From positions 1-64,000 of the forward strand of contig CAVYBR010000001.1 of NCBI GenBank assembly GCA_963766765.1: a DNA stretch of 64,000 bases, in the 5' to 3' direction. A model generated the notes under the pieces. The model saw only the letters and a list, made by a program, of their open reading frames with translations. It had not been told where the DNA came from and ran no database searches. The DNA comes from JACCQS01 sp963766765. GTDB lineage: Bacteria > Actinomycetota > Actinomycetes > Mycobacteriales > Geodermatophilaceae. Within the stretch, counting starts at the first letter, position 1; each line of letters starts with the position of its first letter. The position numbers were made by a program, and so were the translations under genes. This document shows, piece after piece, positions 17,308 to 24,996 of this stretch.

Positions 17308-18365
17308 CCACCGTCGAGGCAGATGCGAGCCGCCCAGCACCACGCACCGACGAGCCGATCCTGCAGGTGACGGCGCTCGAAAAGCTCTTCCCGATCCGCG
17401 GCGGAGGACTGGTGCGCCGAGTGATCGGCCATGTCCGTGCCGTCGACGGCATCGACCTCAGGGTCTATCCCGGCGAGGTGCTCGGTCTGGTCGGCGAGTC
17501 CGGCTGTGGGAAGTCCACGACCGGCCGCGCCATCCTCAATCTGCAGCCGGCCACCGGTGGCTCGGTCGTGTTCCGGGGCCGTGAGCTCGTGGGACTGTCT
17601 CGCTCTGACATGCGGCCGCTGCGGCGGGACATCCAGATCGTCTTCCAGGACCCGTACGCGTCCCTCAATCCTCGGCTTCCAGTGTTCGACATCGTCGCCG
17701 AGCCGCTGATCATCCACAAGCTCGTCAAAGGTGACGCGGCGCTGCGTACCCGGGTCAAGGACCTCGTCCAGATGGTTGGGCTCAACCCCGAGCACACCAA
17801 CCGCTATCCGGCGGACTTCTCCGGCGGACAGCGCCAGCGGATCGGCATCGCGAGGGCGCTGGCCCTCGAACCGGCGATGCTGATCCTGGACGAGCCCGTC
17901 TCCGCCCTGGACGTGTCGATCCAGGCCGGGGTCATCAACCTGCTGGAAGACCTGCAGGATCAGCTCGGCCTGTCCTATCTGTTCATCGCTCACGACCTGT
18001 CGGTCGTACGGCACATCTCCGACCGCATCGCGGTCATGTATCTCGGCAAGATCATGGAGCTCGCCGACCGCGACGCACTCTTCGCTCGACCGATGCATCC
18101 ATACACCCAGGCACTGCTGTCGGCGATCCCGATCCCGGACCCGGAGCGCGAACGCCGGCGCGAGCGGATCATCCTCACCGGCGATATCCCGAGCCCGGCG
18201 AACCCGCCCTCCGGCTGTCGATTCCGTACCCGATGCTTCAAGTTCAGGGATGAACTGACCGATGACCAGCGGGACAAGTGCATCAATCTCGAGCCTCCGC
18301 TGGCCGAGCAGGAACCCGGGCATACCTCGGCCTGCCACTACTCGGCAGTTCGTACCGTCCTGTAG
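17304..18365 (+). CDS. oppF: Oligopeptide ABC transporter ATP-binding protein OppF
   Basis: The 353-residue partner ATPase has Walker A GESGCGKST, Q-loop IVFQDPYASLNPRLPV, signature FSGGQRQRIGIARALA, Walker B MLILDEPVSALD and H-loop FIAHDLSVVRHIS. Its C-terminal oligopeptide-type extension retains SGCRFRTRCFKF. It is the last gene of the opp operon. mshB follows at once on the same strand but has its own -10 element, so transcription could be both linked and independent. Confidence 0.93.
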   Translation: MTTVEADASRPAPRTDEPILQVTALEKLFPIRGGGLVRRVIGHVRAVDGIDLRVYPGEVLGLVGESGCGKSTTGRAILNLQPATGGSVVFRGRELVGLSRSDMRPLRRDIQIVFQDPYASLNPRLPVFDIVAEPLIIHKLVKGDAALRTRVKDLVQMVGLNPEHTNRYPADFSGGQRQRIGIARALALEPAMLILDEPVSALDVSIQAGVINLLEDLQDQLGLSYLFIAHDLSVVRHISDRIAVMYLGKIMELADRDALFARPMHPYTQALLSAIPIPDPERERRRERIILTGDIPSPANPPSGCRFRTRCFKFRDELTDDQRDKCINLEPPLAEQEPGHTSACHYSAVRTVL

Positions 18366-18387
18366 CCCCCGCGGTTGGGCGTCCGCT

Positions 18388-18393
18388 TAGGCT
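18388..18393 (+). promoter_or_regulatory. -10 hexamer for leaderless mshB transcript
   Basis: TAGGCT ends 7 nt before the ATG at 18401, with no Shine-Dalgarno. The same hexamer and spacing occur ahead of dapE and the O-methyltransferase gene. Confidence 0.5.
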
Positions 18394-18400
18394 CGCACAC

Positions 18401-19333
18401 ATGAGCGAGCCACAGTATCGCCGGCGCGTGCTCTTCGTACACGCTCATCCCGACGACGAGACGATCAACAACGGCGCCACCATGGCTCGGTACGCGGTGG
18501 AGGGCGTGGGCATAACGTTGCTCACCTGCACGCTGGGTGAGGAGGGCGAGGTTCTCGTCCCGGAACTGGCTGGTCTCGCCGCTGACGAGGCGGACCAACT
18601 CGGTGGTTACCGGATCTCCGAACTCAACGCCGCTATGACTGAGCTGGGCGTACGGGAACACCGCTACCTCGGTGGACCCGGGCGCTGGCGCGACAGCGGG
18701 ATGATGGGCACACCGGCCAACGACAAACCACGCGCGTTCTGGCGGGCCGACCCGGACGAGATCTGCGCTGCGGCCGTCGAGGTCATCCGAGAGGTGCGGC
18801 CGCAGGTTCTGGTGACCTACGACGAAATCGGCGGGTATGGACATCCCGATCACATTCAGGCCCATCGAGTAGCGATGGCTGCCGTGGACGCCGCGGCGGA
18901 CGTGGCATACCGGCCCGAACTCGGGCCCGCGTGGTCCATCGCGAAGGTCTACTGGAACGCACTCCCACGGTCCGGCCTTCGCGCGGCAGTTGAAGCGATG
19001 CGGGAAGCCGGAGAGGGCGCATTCGACCTCAAGCCTGACGCCATGCCGCAAGGGACACCGGATGAGCTCGTGACGACAGCGATCGACGCCCGGGACTTTT
19101 TGCCGGCGAAGGTCGCTGCGATGCGAGCGCACGCCACGCAGATCCAGGTGGACGGCATGCTCTTCGCGCTGTCCAACAACATCGCCAACCGGGCTTTTGC
19201 CATCGAGCACTATCAACTCGTCCGCGGAACACGCGGTCCCGACGTCGGCCCCGACGGGCTGGAGAGTGACCTGTTCAGCGGTGTCGCGCCCGACGCAGAC
19301 GGCCCGTCACCCGAGGCAGTCCCTGAACCATGA
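18401..19333 (+). CDS. mshB: N-acetyl-GlcN-inositol deacetylase of mycothiol synthesis
   Basis: MshB removes the acetyl group from GlcNAc-inositol to give GlcN-inositol, the precursor of mycothiol, in the cytoplasm. The 310-residue protein has the PIG-L/LmbE zinc site: HAHPDDE at residues 14-20 and GHPDH near residue 150. Further family segments are TCTLGEEGEVLVPELAGLAA and HRYLGGPGRWRDSGMMGTP. Length matches known MshB (about 300 residues). The related Mca amidase is possible but lacks this GGPGR...GM pattern. The ATG 7 nt after TAGGCT is the preferred start. It shares a four-base overlap with the next gene. Confidence 0.9.
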   Translation: MSEPQYRRRVLFVHAHPDDETINNGATMARYAVEGVGITLLTCTLGEEGEVLVPELAGLAADEADQLGGYRISELNAAMTELGVREHRYLGGPGRWRDSGMMGTPANDKPRAFWRADPDEICAAAVEVIREVRPQVLVTYDEIGGYGHPDHIQAHRVAMAAVDAAADVAYRPELGPAWSIAKVYWNALPRSGLRAAVEAMREAGEGAFDLKPDAMPQGTPDELVTTAIDARDFLPAKVAAMRAHATQIQVDGMLFALSNNIANRAFAIEHYQLVRGTRGPDVGPDGLESDLFSGVAPDADGPSPEAVPEP

Positions 19334-19896
19334 TCGTGCGAGTACTCGCGGGGACCTTGCTGCTCGCCGTCGCGGCAGCGTGTGCCGTCATGGAGGTGCT
19401 GTACCTGCCCTTGCGGGCCGGCCTGATACCGATCCCGTTGTCCGTTGTCACCGCCGCCGCCTTGAACATCATCTTCACGCGGGCTATGTACATCCTCACG
19501 GGGTCGGTCATCGCTGCGCTGCTCCCCGGCGCAGCCTGGCTCGCTGTCGTCGCCCGCGCGGCGACCGCCCGGCCCGAGGGCGATCTCCTGTTGAGCAGCG
19601 GTGACTCCTCCGTCGGGCTGTTGGTGGTGAATCTCTCGTTCCTGTTCTCAGGCGTGCTGGGTCTGGCCTTCGCGGTCGCCACACTGCGCCGACACTTCCC
19701 GCAGGATCGGGCGAGGCCCCGGTTGGGCGGCGCAGGTCGACACAGCAGTCGCCGGTGGCGACCCCGAGAGGCAGCCCAGCAGAGCTATCCCGCTTCCCGG
19801 CGTCTGCCGAGCGCTGATGCCGTGATGACTGCGCGAACTGACCCGGCGCCGCGAACTGAAGTCAGTCAGCCACCCGAGACTGCGGGAATCACATAG
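19330..19896 (+). CDS. Conserved actinobacterial membrane protein next to mshB (DUF6113-like)
   Basis: The product is 188 residues, with four predicted helices in the first ~115 residues: LAGTLLLAVAAACAVMEVLY, LIPIPLSVVTAAALNIIF, GSVIAALLPGAAWLAVVA and LLVVNLSFLFSGVLGLAFAV. A basic, low-complexity cytoplasmic tail follows. Its ATG overlaps the mshB stop, a pairing often seen in actinobacteria. Its function is unknown; the DUF assignment is from position and topology only. Its 3' end overlaps the convergent ubiquitin-like gene by about 30 nt. Confidence 0.65.
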   Translation: MIVRVLAGTLLLAVAAACAVMEVLYLPLRAGLIPIPLSVVTAAALNIIFTRAMYILTGSVIAALLPGAAWLAVVARAATARPEGDLLLSSGDSSVGLLVVNLSFLFSGVLGLAFAVATLRRHFPQDRARPRLGGAGRHSSRRWRPREAAQQSYPASRRLPSADAVMTARTDPAPRTEVSQPPETAGIT

Positions 19897-20159
19897 ACCT
19901 CGGCGCCATCCGGGACGGTGGTCGCGAGACCCTCGGCGTCGCGGACATTTGCGGCGCCGATGAAGACGTTGACATGCTGGCGCAGCGCACCTCGTTCGTC
20001 ACAGATTCGGCGCACGAGTGACGGGTTCGCTTCCTCCATCCGGGCAAGGACTTGTGCCAGGTCGCTACCGGACGGAACGTCCACCTCGAGTGTGCGGGCA
20101 TTGTCAGTGAATTGACGCAACGCCCCAGGGATGCGCACCAGGACCGACACCGGCGTCAA
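19866..20159 (-). CDS. MoaD/ThiS-family ubiquitin-like sulfur carrier protein
   Basis: This 97-residue protein has the beta-grasp pattern of MoaD/ThiS: SVLVRIPGALRQFTDNARTL, then DLAQVLARMEEANPSLVRRI and VNVFIGAANVRDAEGLATTV. It ends VIPAVSGG. The exposed C-terminal diglycine is what E1-like enzymes adenylate and load with sulfur. No moaE, thiG or E1 gene is nearby, so the pathway cannot be stated. The gene begins in ATGA overlap with the upstream Asp-box propeller gene, so the two are translationally coupled. Confidence 0.82.
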   Translation of the reverse strand: MTPVSVLVRIPGALRQFTDNARTLEVDVPSGSDLAQVLARMEEANPSLVRRICDERGALRQHVNVFIGAANVRDAEGLATTVPDGAEVYVIPAVSGG

Positions 20160-21247
20160 CCAACCACTGCGGCCCGGACGCTGAGGACGTCGGGCAGGTG
20201 CGCGGCGATCTCCGACCAGGTCTCGCCCTCGTCCGCGCTGGCGAAGACCGAACCGCTGCGCGTGCCGAAGTAGATGCCGGTTGTCGGCGCGTCATCGACG
20301 CACATTGCATCCCGCATGATGGTTGCGTAGAAATCGTCGGGCAGACCCTTGGACAGTTCTTCCCACGAGGCTCCTGCGTCGCGGCTGCGGTAGACGCGAC
20401 AGCGGCCTTCGGGTGCGAATCGGTTCACGTCGGCCACCAGCGGGAGAACGAACACCGTGCCCGGCTTGTGCGGGTGAACGACCATGTTGAAACCGAAATC
20501 GGCAGGGAGACCTTCCGCGATGGAGGTCCAGGAGTCCCCTTCGTCGTCGGAGCGGTACACCCCGCCGTGGTTCTGCGCGAACAGCTGGTTCGGGCGCTCT
20601 GGATGCCGGGCGACCTTATGGACGCACTGCCCGTACTCCGGGAACTCGTCCTCGGGCAGGAATGAGCCCTGAATGCCTCTGTTGGCCGGGTTCCAGCTGG
20701 CTCCGTCGTCGGCCGTCCGGTAGACGCCGCCGGTCGACATCGCCACGTGCATCTGCCGGCCGTCGTCGGGGTGCGGAAGGATCGTGTGCAGCGCTTGGCC
20801 GCCCCCGCCCGGCGCCCAGTCTTTGCGGTGCGGGTGATCCCAGAGCCCCTGGTTGAGCGTGAATGAGACGCCACGGTCCTCGCTGCGCCACAGCGCCGTG
20901 GGCTCCGTGCCCGCCCACATCAGATCGGGCTGGTCGACCGGGCCGGGCGTGATCTGCCAGACCCTGGCCAGCGCGGCGTCGGTTTCCTTGGGGAAGCTGA
21001 TCGGCGCGGGATCCGGCTCGATCCAGGTCGCGCCGAGGTCATCGGAATAGGACATCGCGGGTCCCCAGTGCGAACTGCTGGCGCCGGCGAACAGTCGCGG
21101 TGTGTCGCCTCGGGTGTCGATCGCGCACGCGGCCACCTCGTTGATGCCGAGGTCTGGTCCGCGAAGTGTCCAGGTCTGCCGGTCGTCATCGCTGGTCGCT
21201 GTCCACAAGCCCTTGCGGGTGCCGATCAGCACCATGGTCTGGGTCAT
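20156..21247 (-). CDS. Asp-box (BNR) beta-propeller, sialidase-like protein
   Basis: This 363-residue cytoplasmic protein (no signal peptide) is built of about six blades. Each has an Asp box: YSDDLGATW, RSEDRGVSF, RTADDGASW, RSDDEGDSW, RSRDAGASW and SADEGETW. It starts TMVLIGTRKGLW. Such proteins are often annotated as exo-alpha-sialidase or YCF48-like, but the arginine triad and catalytic set of true sialidases cannot be recognised, so an enzyme activity is doubtful. It is coupled by ATGA to the downstream ubiquitin-like protein, and a scaffold role is conceivable. Confidence 0.75.
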   Translation of the reverse strand: MTQTMVLIGTRKGLWTATSDDDRQTWTLRGPDLGINEVAACAIDTRGDTPRLFAGASSSHWGPAMSYSDDLGATWIEPDPAPISFPKETDAALARVWQITPGPVDQPDLMWAGTEPTALWRSEDRGVSFTLNQGLWDHPHRKDWAPGGGGQALHTILPHPDDGRQMHVAMSTGGVYRTADDGASWNPANRGIQGSFLPEDEFPEYGQCVHKVARHPERPNQLFAQNHGGVYRSDDEGDSWTSIAEGLPADFGFNMVVHPHKPGTVFVLPLVADVNRFAPEGRCRVYRSRDAGASWEELSKGLPDDFYATIMRDAMCVDDAPTTGIYFGTRSGSVFASADEGETWSEIAAHLPDVLSVRAAVVG

Positions 21248-21345
21248 TCGTCGAGCCCTCTTGTCCTATCGATTCCCGTGGTTCCGGTGGGAAAATAGTG
21301 CCAGATCTGTCGGACAAAACGGCGTACGGCGGCCGCTCAGGAGGC

Positions 21346-22155
21346 TCAGACCTCCGGCGCCGGCCCGACGTGATAGCGGTAGTCGTGGTGATGGTGAAAC
21401 CCGAGCCGTTCGTAGAGTTCGAGCGCGCCGGTGTTGTCCGAGGCCACCTGCAAGTAGATCGCCCGCCCGCCTCGGTCAGCACCCCAGCGAGCCAGTTGCG
21501 CCATCAGGTGCGTCCCGAGCCCCCGCCGCCGGTGCGACTCGGCCACGGTGACCGCGGTAATGCCGAGCCAACCGCGCGAAAGCGCTCCGCGAGCAACTGC
21601 GAGCACCTTGCCCGCATCGGGGCTTGCGCTGGTTCGCACGGATGAGAAGCTCAGTTGGGTGTCCACGCCGGCTCGTTCCAGCACTTCCCGTGCGTGCGCT
21701 GGCAGTGCGGCGCCCCGGTACTTGTACGCGGCGAGCCATGCGTCGTCCGGCTCGGTGTCGTGGCGAATTGCCAGATCGCCGGGAGTGCTTCGATGAGATT
21801 CAGCCAGCGCTTGGACCTCTTGAATGTCGCCGGTCAGGACCCGGACATGATCGTGCGGTCGCCAACCGGCCTGGGCGAGAACTTCCTCGATCTGAACGCC
21901 AGATGGCAGCGGAACCTGAACCTTCGGGGGCAAGCCGCGCTGGACGTACCAGCTGACGACATCGGTCAGCCAGCCGGTCTCCGTCACCGGGGGCGTGCCG
22001 AGGACCAACGCGGAGTTCGCCCGTCCGGTGAAACCGGCGGCGGCTCGAAGCAGCCAGGTGCCCAGCCGCGCCTCCTCCAGCCCCCGCCAGCCGTGCGCTG
22101 CGATCTCTTCGAGTTGATCCACGTCGATCGCGACGTGGGCTGCTTCACTGGGCAA
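21346..22155 (-). CDS. GNAT-family N-acetyltransferase
   Basis: This 269-residue protein has a poorly conserved N-terminal half and a clear C-terminal GNAT fold: WLGITAVTVAESHRRRGLGT with the acetyl-CoA pyrophosphate loop RRRGLGTH, then YLQVASDNTGALELYERLGF. It probably acetylates an amine of a small molecule or protein; the substrate is unknown. The first codon is TTG with GAAGGGGGG six nt upstream on the minus strand. It is divergent from the ferredoxin gene across ~80 nt containing TAGTAT, a possible promoter. Confidence 0.85.
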   Translation of the reverse strand: MPSEAAHVAIDVDQLEEIAAHGWRGLEEARLGTWLLRAAAGFTGRANSALVLGTPPVTETGWLTDVVSWYVQRGLPPKVQVPLPSGVQIEEVLAQAGWRPHDHVRVLTGDIQEVQALAESHRSTPGDLAIRHDTEPDDAWLAAYKYRGAALPAHAREVLERAGVDTQLSFSSVRTSASPDAGKVLAVARGALSRGWLGITAVTVAESHRRRGLGTHLMAQLARWGADRGGRAIYLQVASDNTGALELYERLGFHHHHDYRYHVGPAPEV

Positions 22156-22233
22156 ATTCGCCCCCCTTCACCCGATCTCGCCCCAGACGGGCAATACTAA
22201 GTAGCCCGCCGTAACCACCGCAGGAGGAGCACA

Positions 22234-22560
22234 GTGACCTACATCATCGCCGAGCCATGCGTCGACGTTCTCGACAAGGCATGCATCGACGAATGTCCGG
22301 TCGACTGCATCTACACCGGCAAGCGGATGCTCTACATCCACCCCGACGAGTGCGTCGATTGCGGGGCCTGTGAGCCGGTGTGCCCGGTCGAGGCGATCTA
22401 CTACGAGGACGACGTCCCGGAGAAGTGGAAGGACTACTACAACGTCAACGTCGAGTTCTTCGACGACCTGGGCTCCCCGGGCGGTGCGGCCAAGACCGGT
22501 GACATCGACAAGGACCATCCGATCGTGGCTGCGTTGCCGCCGCAGGCGAGCGAGCACTGA
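22234..22560 (+). CDS. fdxA: 7Fe ferredoxin
   Basis: This 108-residue small electron carrier begins MTYIIAEPCVDVLDKACIDE. Cysteine motifs CVDVLDKACIDECPVDC and CVDCGACEPVCPVEA hold one 3Fe-4S and one 4Fe-4S cluster, as in actinobacterial FdxA/FdxC. The acidic C-terminal extension is usual. The GTG is preceded by GCAGGAGGAG. It lies directly before dapC, the same order as fdxC-dapC in mycobacteria. Confidence 0.92.
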   Translation: MTYIIAEPCVDVLDKACIDECPVDCIYTGKRMLYIHPDECVDCGACEPVCPVEAIYYEDDVPEKWKDYYNVNVEFFDDLGSPGGAAKTGDIDKDHPIVAALPPQASEH

Positions 22561-22561
22561 C

Positions 22562-22660
22562 GTTGTTCGAGCACCGCAGTTGATCCGCATTGCAGTTGTT
22601 CGAGCACCGCAGTTGATCCGCATTGCAGTTGATCGAGCAGTGCCGCTGATCGGGCACTGA
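22562..22660. repeat. Three tandem 33-bp repeats between fdxA and dapC
   Basis: Two perfect 33-bp copies (22562-22594, 22595-22627), each starting GTTGTTCGAGCACCGCAGTT, are followed by one diverged copy (22628-22660). The array begins 2 nt after the fdxA stop and ends at the first codons of dapC. The unit is a multiple of three, and reads 11-residue repeats in open frames, but no gene start supports translation. Confidence 0.9.
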
Positions 22661-22661
22661 C

Positions 22662-23759
22662 CTGCCTCTCACGCTCCCGGACTTTCCGTGGGACCTCCTC
22701 GACGCGGCTCGGGACCGGGCGCGGCGGCATCCTGACGGCCTGGTCGACCTCTCCATGGGCACCCCGGTCGACCCCACGCCCGCTTTCATCGGCCGGGCGA
22801 TGGCCGAGGCGGCCGATGCTCCCGGTTATCCCACAGCGCAGGGTGGGCCGGCTCTGCGTTCTGCGGCTTCCCATTGGCTGCAACGGCGGTGCGGGGTTCG
22901 GGCTGCGGCCGAGGATGCGATCCTGCCGACCATGGGCTCGAAGGAGACCATCGCCTGGCTACCGACCATGCTCGGTGTCGAACGCGGCTCGACGGTCCTG
23001 ATCCCGGAGTTGGCCTATCCCACGTACGAGGTCGGGGCGTTGCTGGCCGGCGCGCAGATCCGCCGCGCCGCCGGCCCGCCGGAGGATGCCGCCGGGGTGA
23101 GCCTCGCGTGGCTGAATTCTCCGGCGAACCCGCACGGGGCGGTGCTTTCTGTCGAGCAATTACGCACGTGGGTGGAATGGGGACGGGCTCGGTCGGTTCC
23201 CATCGTCGTCGATGAGTGCTACCTGGAGCTGGGCTGGTCCTTGGAGCCGGTGAGTGCCTTGCATCCCAGCGTCGTTGGCGACTCGCTGGCCGGCGTCCTG
23301 GCGCTGCAATCGCTGTCCAAACGATCCAACATGGCCGGCTATCGCGCCGGCCTGATCGTCGGCGACCCGGTGCTGATCCGGACCGTTTGGAACCTGCGCC
23401 GGCACGCCGGTCTGCTCGTACCCACCCCGGTGCAAGCGGCGATGACGGCGGCCTACTGCGACGACGAGCATGTGGCAGACCAGCGGGCACGGTACGGCGC
23501 TCGCCGCGAGATCCTGGCTGCTGCGGTCGTAGCTGCTGGGTTCCGGATCGACGAATCGCAGGCTGGCCTGTATCTCTGGGTCACTCGCGACGCTGCTGCG
23601 CTGGACACCGTCAACTGGTTCGCCGAGCTGGGCATTCTGGCCGCGCCGGGATCGTTCTACGGCCCGACCGGAGGCCAGCATGTGCGGATCGCCCTGACTG
23701 CCACTGATGAGCGGGTGGCCGCAGCGGCACAGCGGCTCAACGCAACAGCAGGACAGTGA
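22662..23759 (+). CDS. dapC: N-succinyldiaminopimelate aminotransferase
   Basis: DapC converts N-succinyl-2-amino-6-ketopimelate to N-succinyl-LL-diaminopimelate for lysine and peptidoglycan. Fold type I aminotransferase features are AWLNSPANPHGAVLS, VPIVVDECYLELGW and the PLP lysine in LALQSLSKRSNMAGYRAGLI. Conserved family sequence (LPDFPWDLLDAARDRA, HPDGLVDLSMGTPVDPTP) extends upstream of the first ATG (22755). The only in-frame candidate before it is the CTG at 22662, since no ATG, GTG or TTG exists there after the last stop. The true start is therefore unsettled. It forms the lysine/DAP set with dapD and dapE nearby. Confidence 0.88.
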   Translation: MPLTLPDFPWDLLDAARDRARRHPDGLVDLSMGTPVDPTPAFIGRAMAEAADAPGYPTAQGGPALRSAASHWLQRRCGVRAAAEDAILPTMGSKETIAWLPTMLGVERGSTVLIPELAYPTYEVGALLAGAQIRRAAGPPEDAAGVSLAWLNSPANPHGAVLSVEQLRTWVEWGRARSVPIVVDECYLELGWSLEPVSALHPSVVGDSLAGVLALQSLSKRSNMAGYRAGLIVGDPVLIRTVWNLRRHAGLLVPTPVQAAMTAAYCDDEHVADQRARYGARREILAAAVVAAGFRIDESQAGLYLWVTRDAAALDTVNWFAELGILAAPGSFYGPTGGQHVRIALTATDERVAAAAQRLNATAGQ

Positions 23760-24279
23760 CCGCGCAGCCGCACGCCCACAGGACGCTGGTGAAGGTCCCG
23801 ATGATGAAGCGTTCGGAGGCTCCGGCACCGGGCCCTGGAGCGCGCAGTTCCGGGTAGCGCGCCAGCCCCTTCACCGCCAGCACCACGGCGATGCCTTCCG
23901 GCCAGCCGGCGATCAGCGCCGCGGTCACCGCAATGCGTTCGAGGGCGCCGATCCAGGCTCCACCGCGCAGCAGATCCTCGGGCGGAGTCGGGTCGGGTCG
24001 CCCAGGTTCCCGTACGCGTGGTGCGGTGGCGGCCGAGGCCATCCGCAGGATTGCCACGGTCAGCGGGCCGCCGCCGACCGTCGAGCTCAGCACCGCCAGA
24101 GCCGTGCACACGATCAAGGCTGGTCGGCCGACTGTCTCGACTCGGGCGGCGACCACCAGCGCGGCGCAGAGGAGCGCCACAGCGCCGCCGGGCCAGGCCG
24201 GGTGACGACTCCACCAGCCCGGCAGTGACCCGGCAAGGACGAGGCCGAGCAGCACCGCGAGCACGATCGTGTGCATCAC
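23737..24279 (-). CDS. Small multi-pass membrane protein paired with a SatD-like regulator
   Basis: The 180-residue protein has about five hydrophobic segments (IVLAVLLGLVLAGSLPGW, GAVALLCAALVVAA, ALIVCTALAVLSSTVGGG, RIAVTAALIAGWPEGIAVVL, RFIIGTFTSVLWACGCAVTV). The Gly/Trp-rich loop ERIAVTAALIAGWPEG and the ASERFIIGTFTS tail recur in small proteins next to SatD regulators. GTG (24279) or the adjacent ATG (24276) starts it, overlapping the regulator's stop. The function is unknown; the pair was presumably transferred and expressed together. Its 3' end overlaps dapC by 23 nt. Confidence 0.6.
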   Translation of the reverse strand: MMHTIVLAVLLGLVLAGSLPGWWSRHPAWPGGAVALLCAALVVAARVETVGRPALIVCTALAVLSSTVGGGPLTVAILRMASAATAPRVREPGRPDPTPPEDLLRGGAWIGALERIAVTAALIAGWPEGIAVVLAVKGLARYPELRAPGPGAGASERFIIGTFTSVLWACGCAVTVLLLR

Positions 24280-24866
24280 GCCGCCTCGGTGAGCAGGTGC
24301 GCGCCCACCGGGCGCAACGCCTGTTCATGCCACCACCACGCCGCGTGCAGTCGCTGGCTGACGGCTTGTTTGCTGACACCCAACCGGAGGGCCACCTCGC
24401 TCTGGGTGTGGCCTTCGGCGATGAGGTCGACTGCCTCCCACCCGGCGGCGGAGCGCCGCCGCACCACAGCAGCCAGGGTGCTCATGACAGCCTCGGCGTA
24501 GGCGCTTGACAGTGGCTCGGGACCCTCCACCGCGATGGCCTCGATGGCGGACTTGGCCCGGTTGACAGCGTCGCGGGCGTGTTCGAATGCCGCGCCGCTC
24601 GCCATGCGGGTGCTGTCTGGCAACGGGGTACGTATCGTTCCCAGGCCGATGCCGACGCTCCAATGCCGGGTCCGTGAGCAGCGCAGGGTCAACTCGATCA
24701 CCAGCGCAGGGTCGTCGAGAACCCCTTGGACCTCGTCGCCGATCGTGCGTTCGAAGGGCAGAACCACGCCGGTATCGACGCCTCGGCTGAGTTCGCCGAG
24801 GAGTTCGTCCACTCGATCCACGTCCCGACGGCTGCCCCGCTGATCGATCGTCATGACGGCGATCAT
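24276..24866 (-). CDS. SatD-like DNA-binding regulator
   Basis: The 196-residue protein has an N-terminal domain (MTIDQRGSRRDVDRVDELLG, SVGIGLGTIRTPLP) that resembles the SatD family. The C-terminal helix-turn-helix reads AVDLIAEGHTQSEVALRLGV then SKQAVSQRLHAAWWWHEQAL, similar to sigma-70 region 4. The ATG at 24866 has AGGGGGAAGC upstream. The following membrane protein overlaps its stop codon, so they act together. The family name is from pattern memory and moderate in certainty. Confidence 0.6.
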   Translation of the reverse strand: MIAVMTIDQRGSRRDVDRVDELLGELSRGVDTGVVLPFERTIGDEVQGVLDDPALVIELTLRCSRTRHWSVGIGLGTIRTPLPDSTRMASGAAFEHARDAVNRAKSAIEAIAVEGPEPLSSAYAEAVMSTLAAVVRRRSAAGWEAVDLIAEGHTQSEVALRLGVSKQAVSQRLHAAWWWHEQALRPVGAHLLTEAA

Positions 24867-24996
24867 GCTTCCCCCTGACGACATTCGAGAATCCGAAGAG
24901 ACAAGTCTCACGCCTTGTTGGCTACGAGTCAAGCTTTATACCTTGACGGCGCGGCGGCAAGCCCACGGGGTTGATGTCGCTCGGTCGCAGCCCGGC

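Noticed and set aside
22437..22883. Open frames reading through the 33-bp repeats with an 11-residue repeat
   Set aside because: The unit is a multiple of three so any frame stays open; the frames overlap fdxA or dapC and lack start sites.
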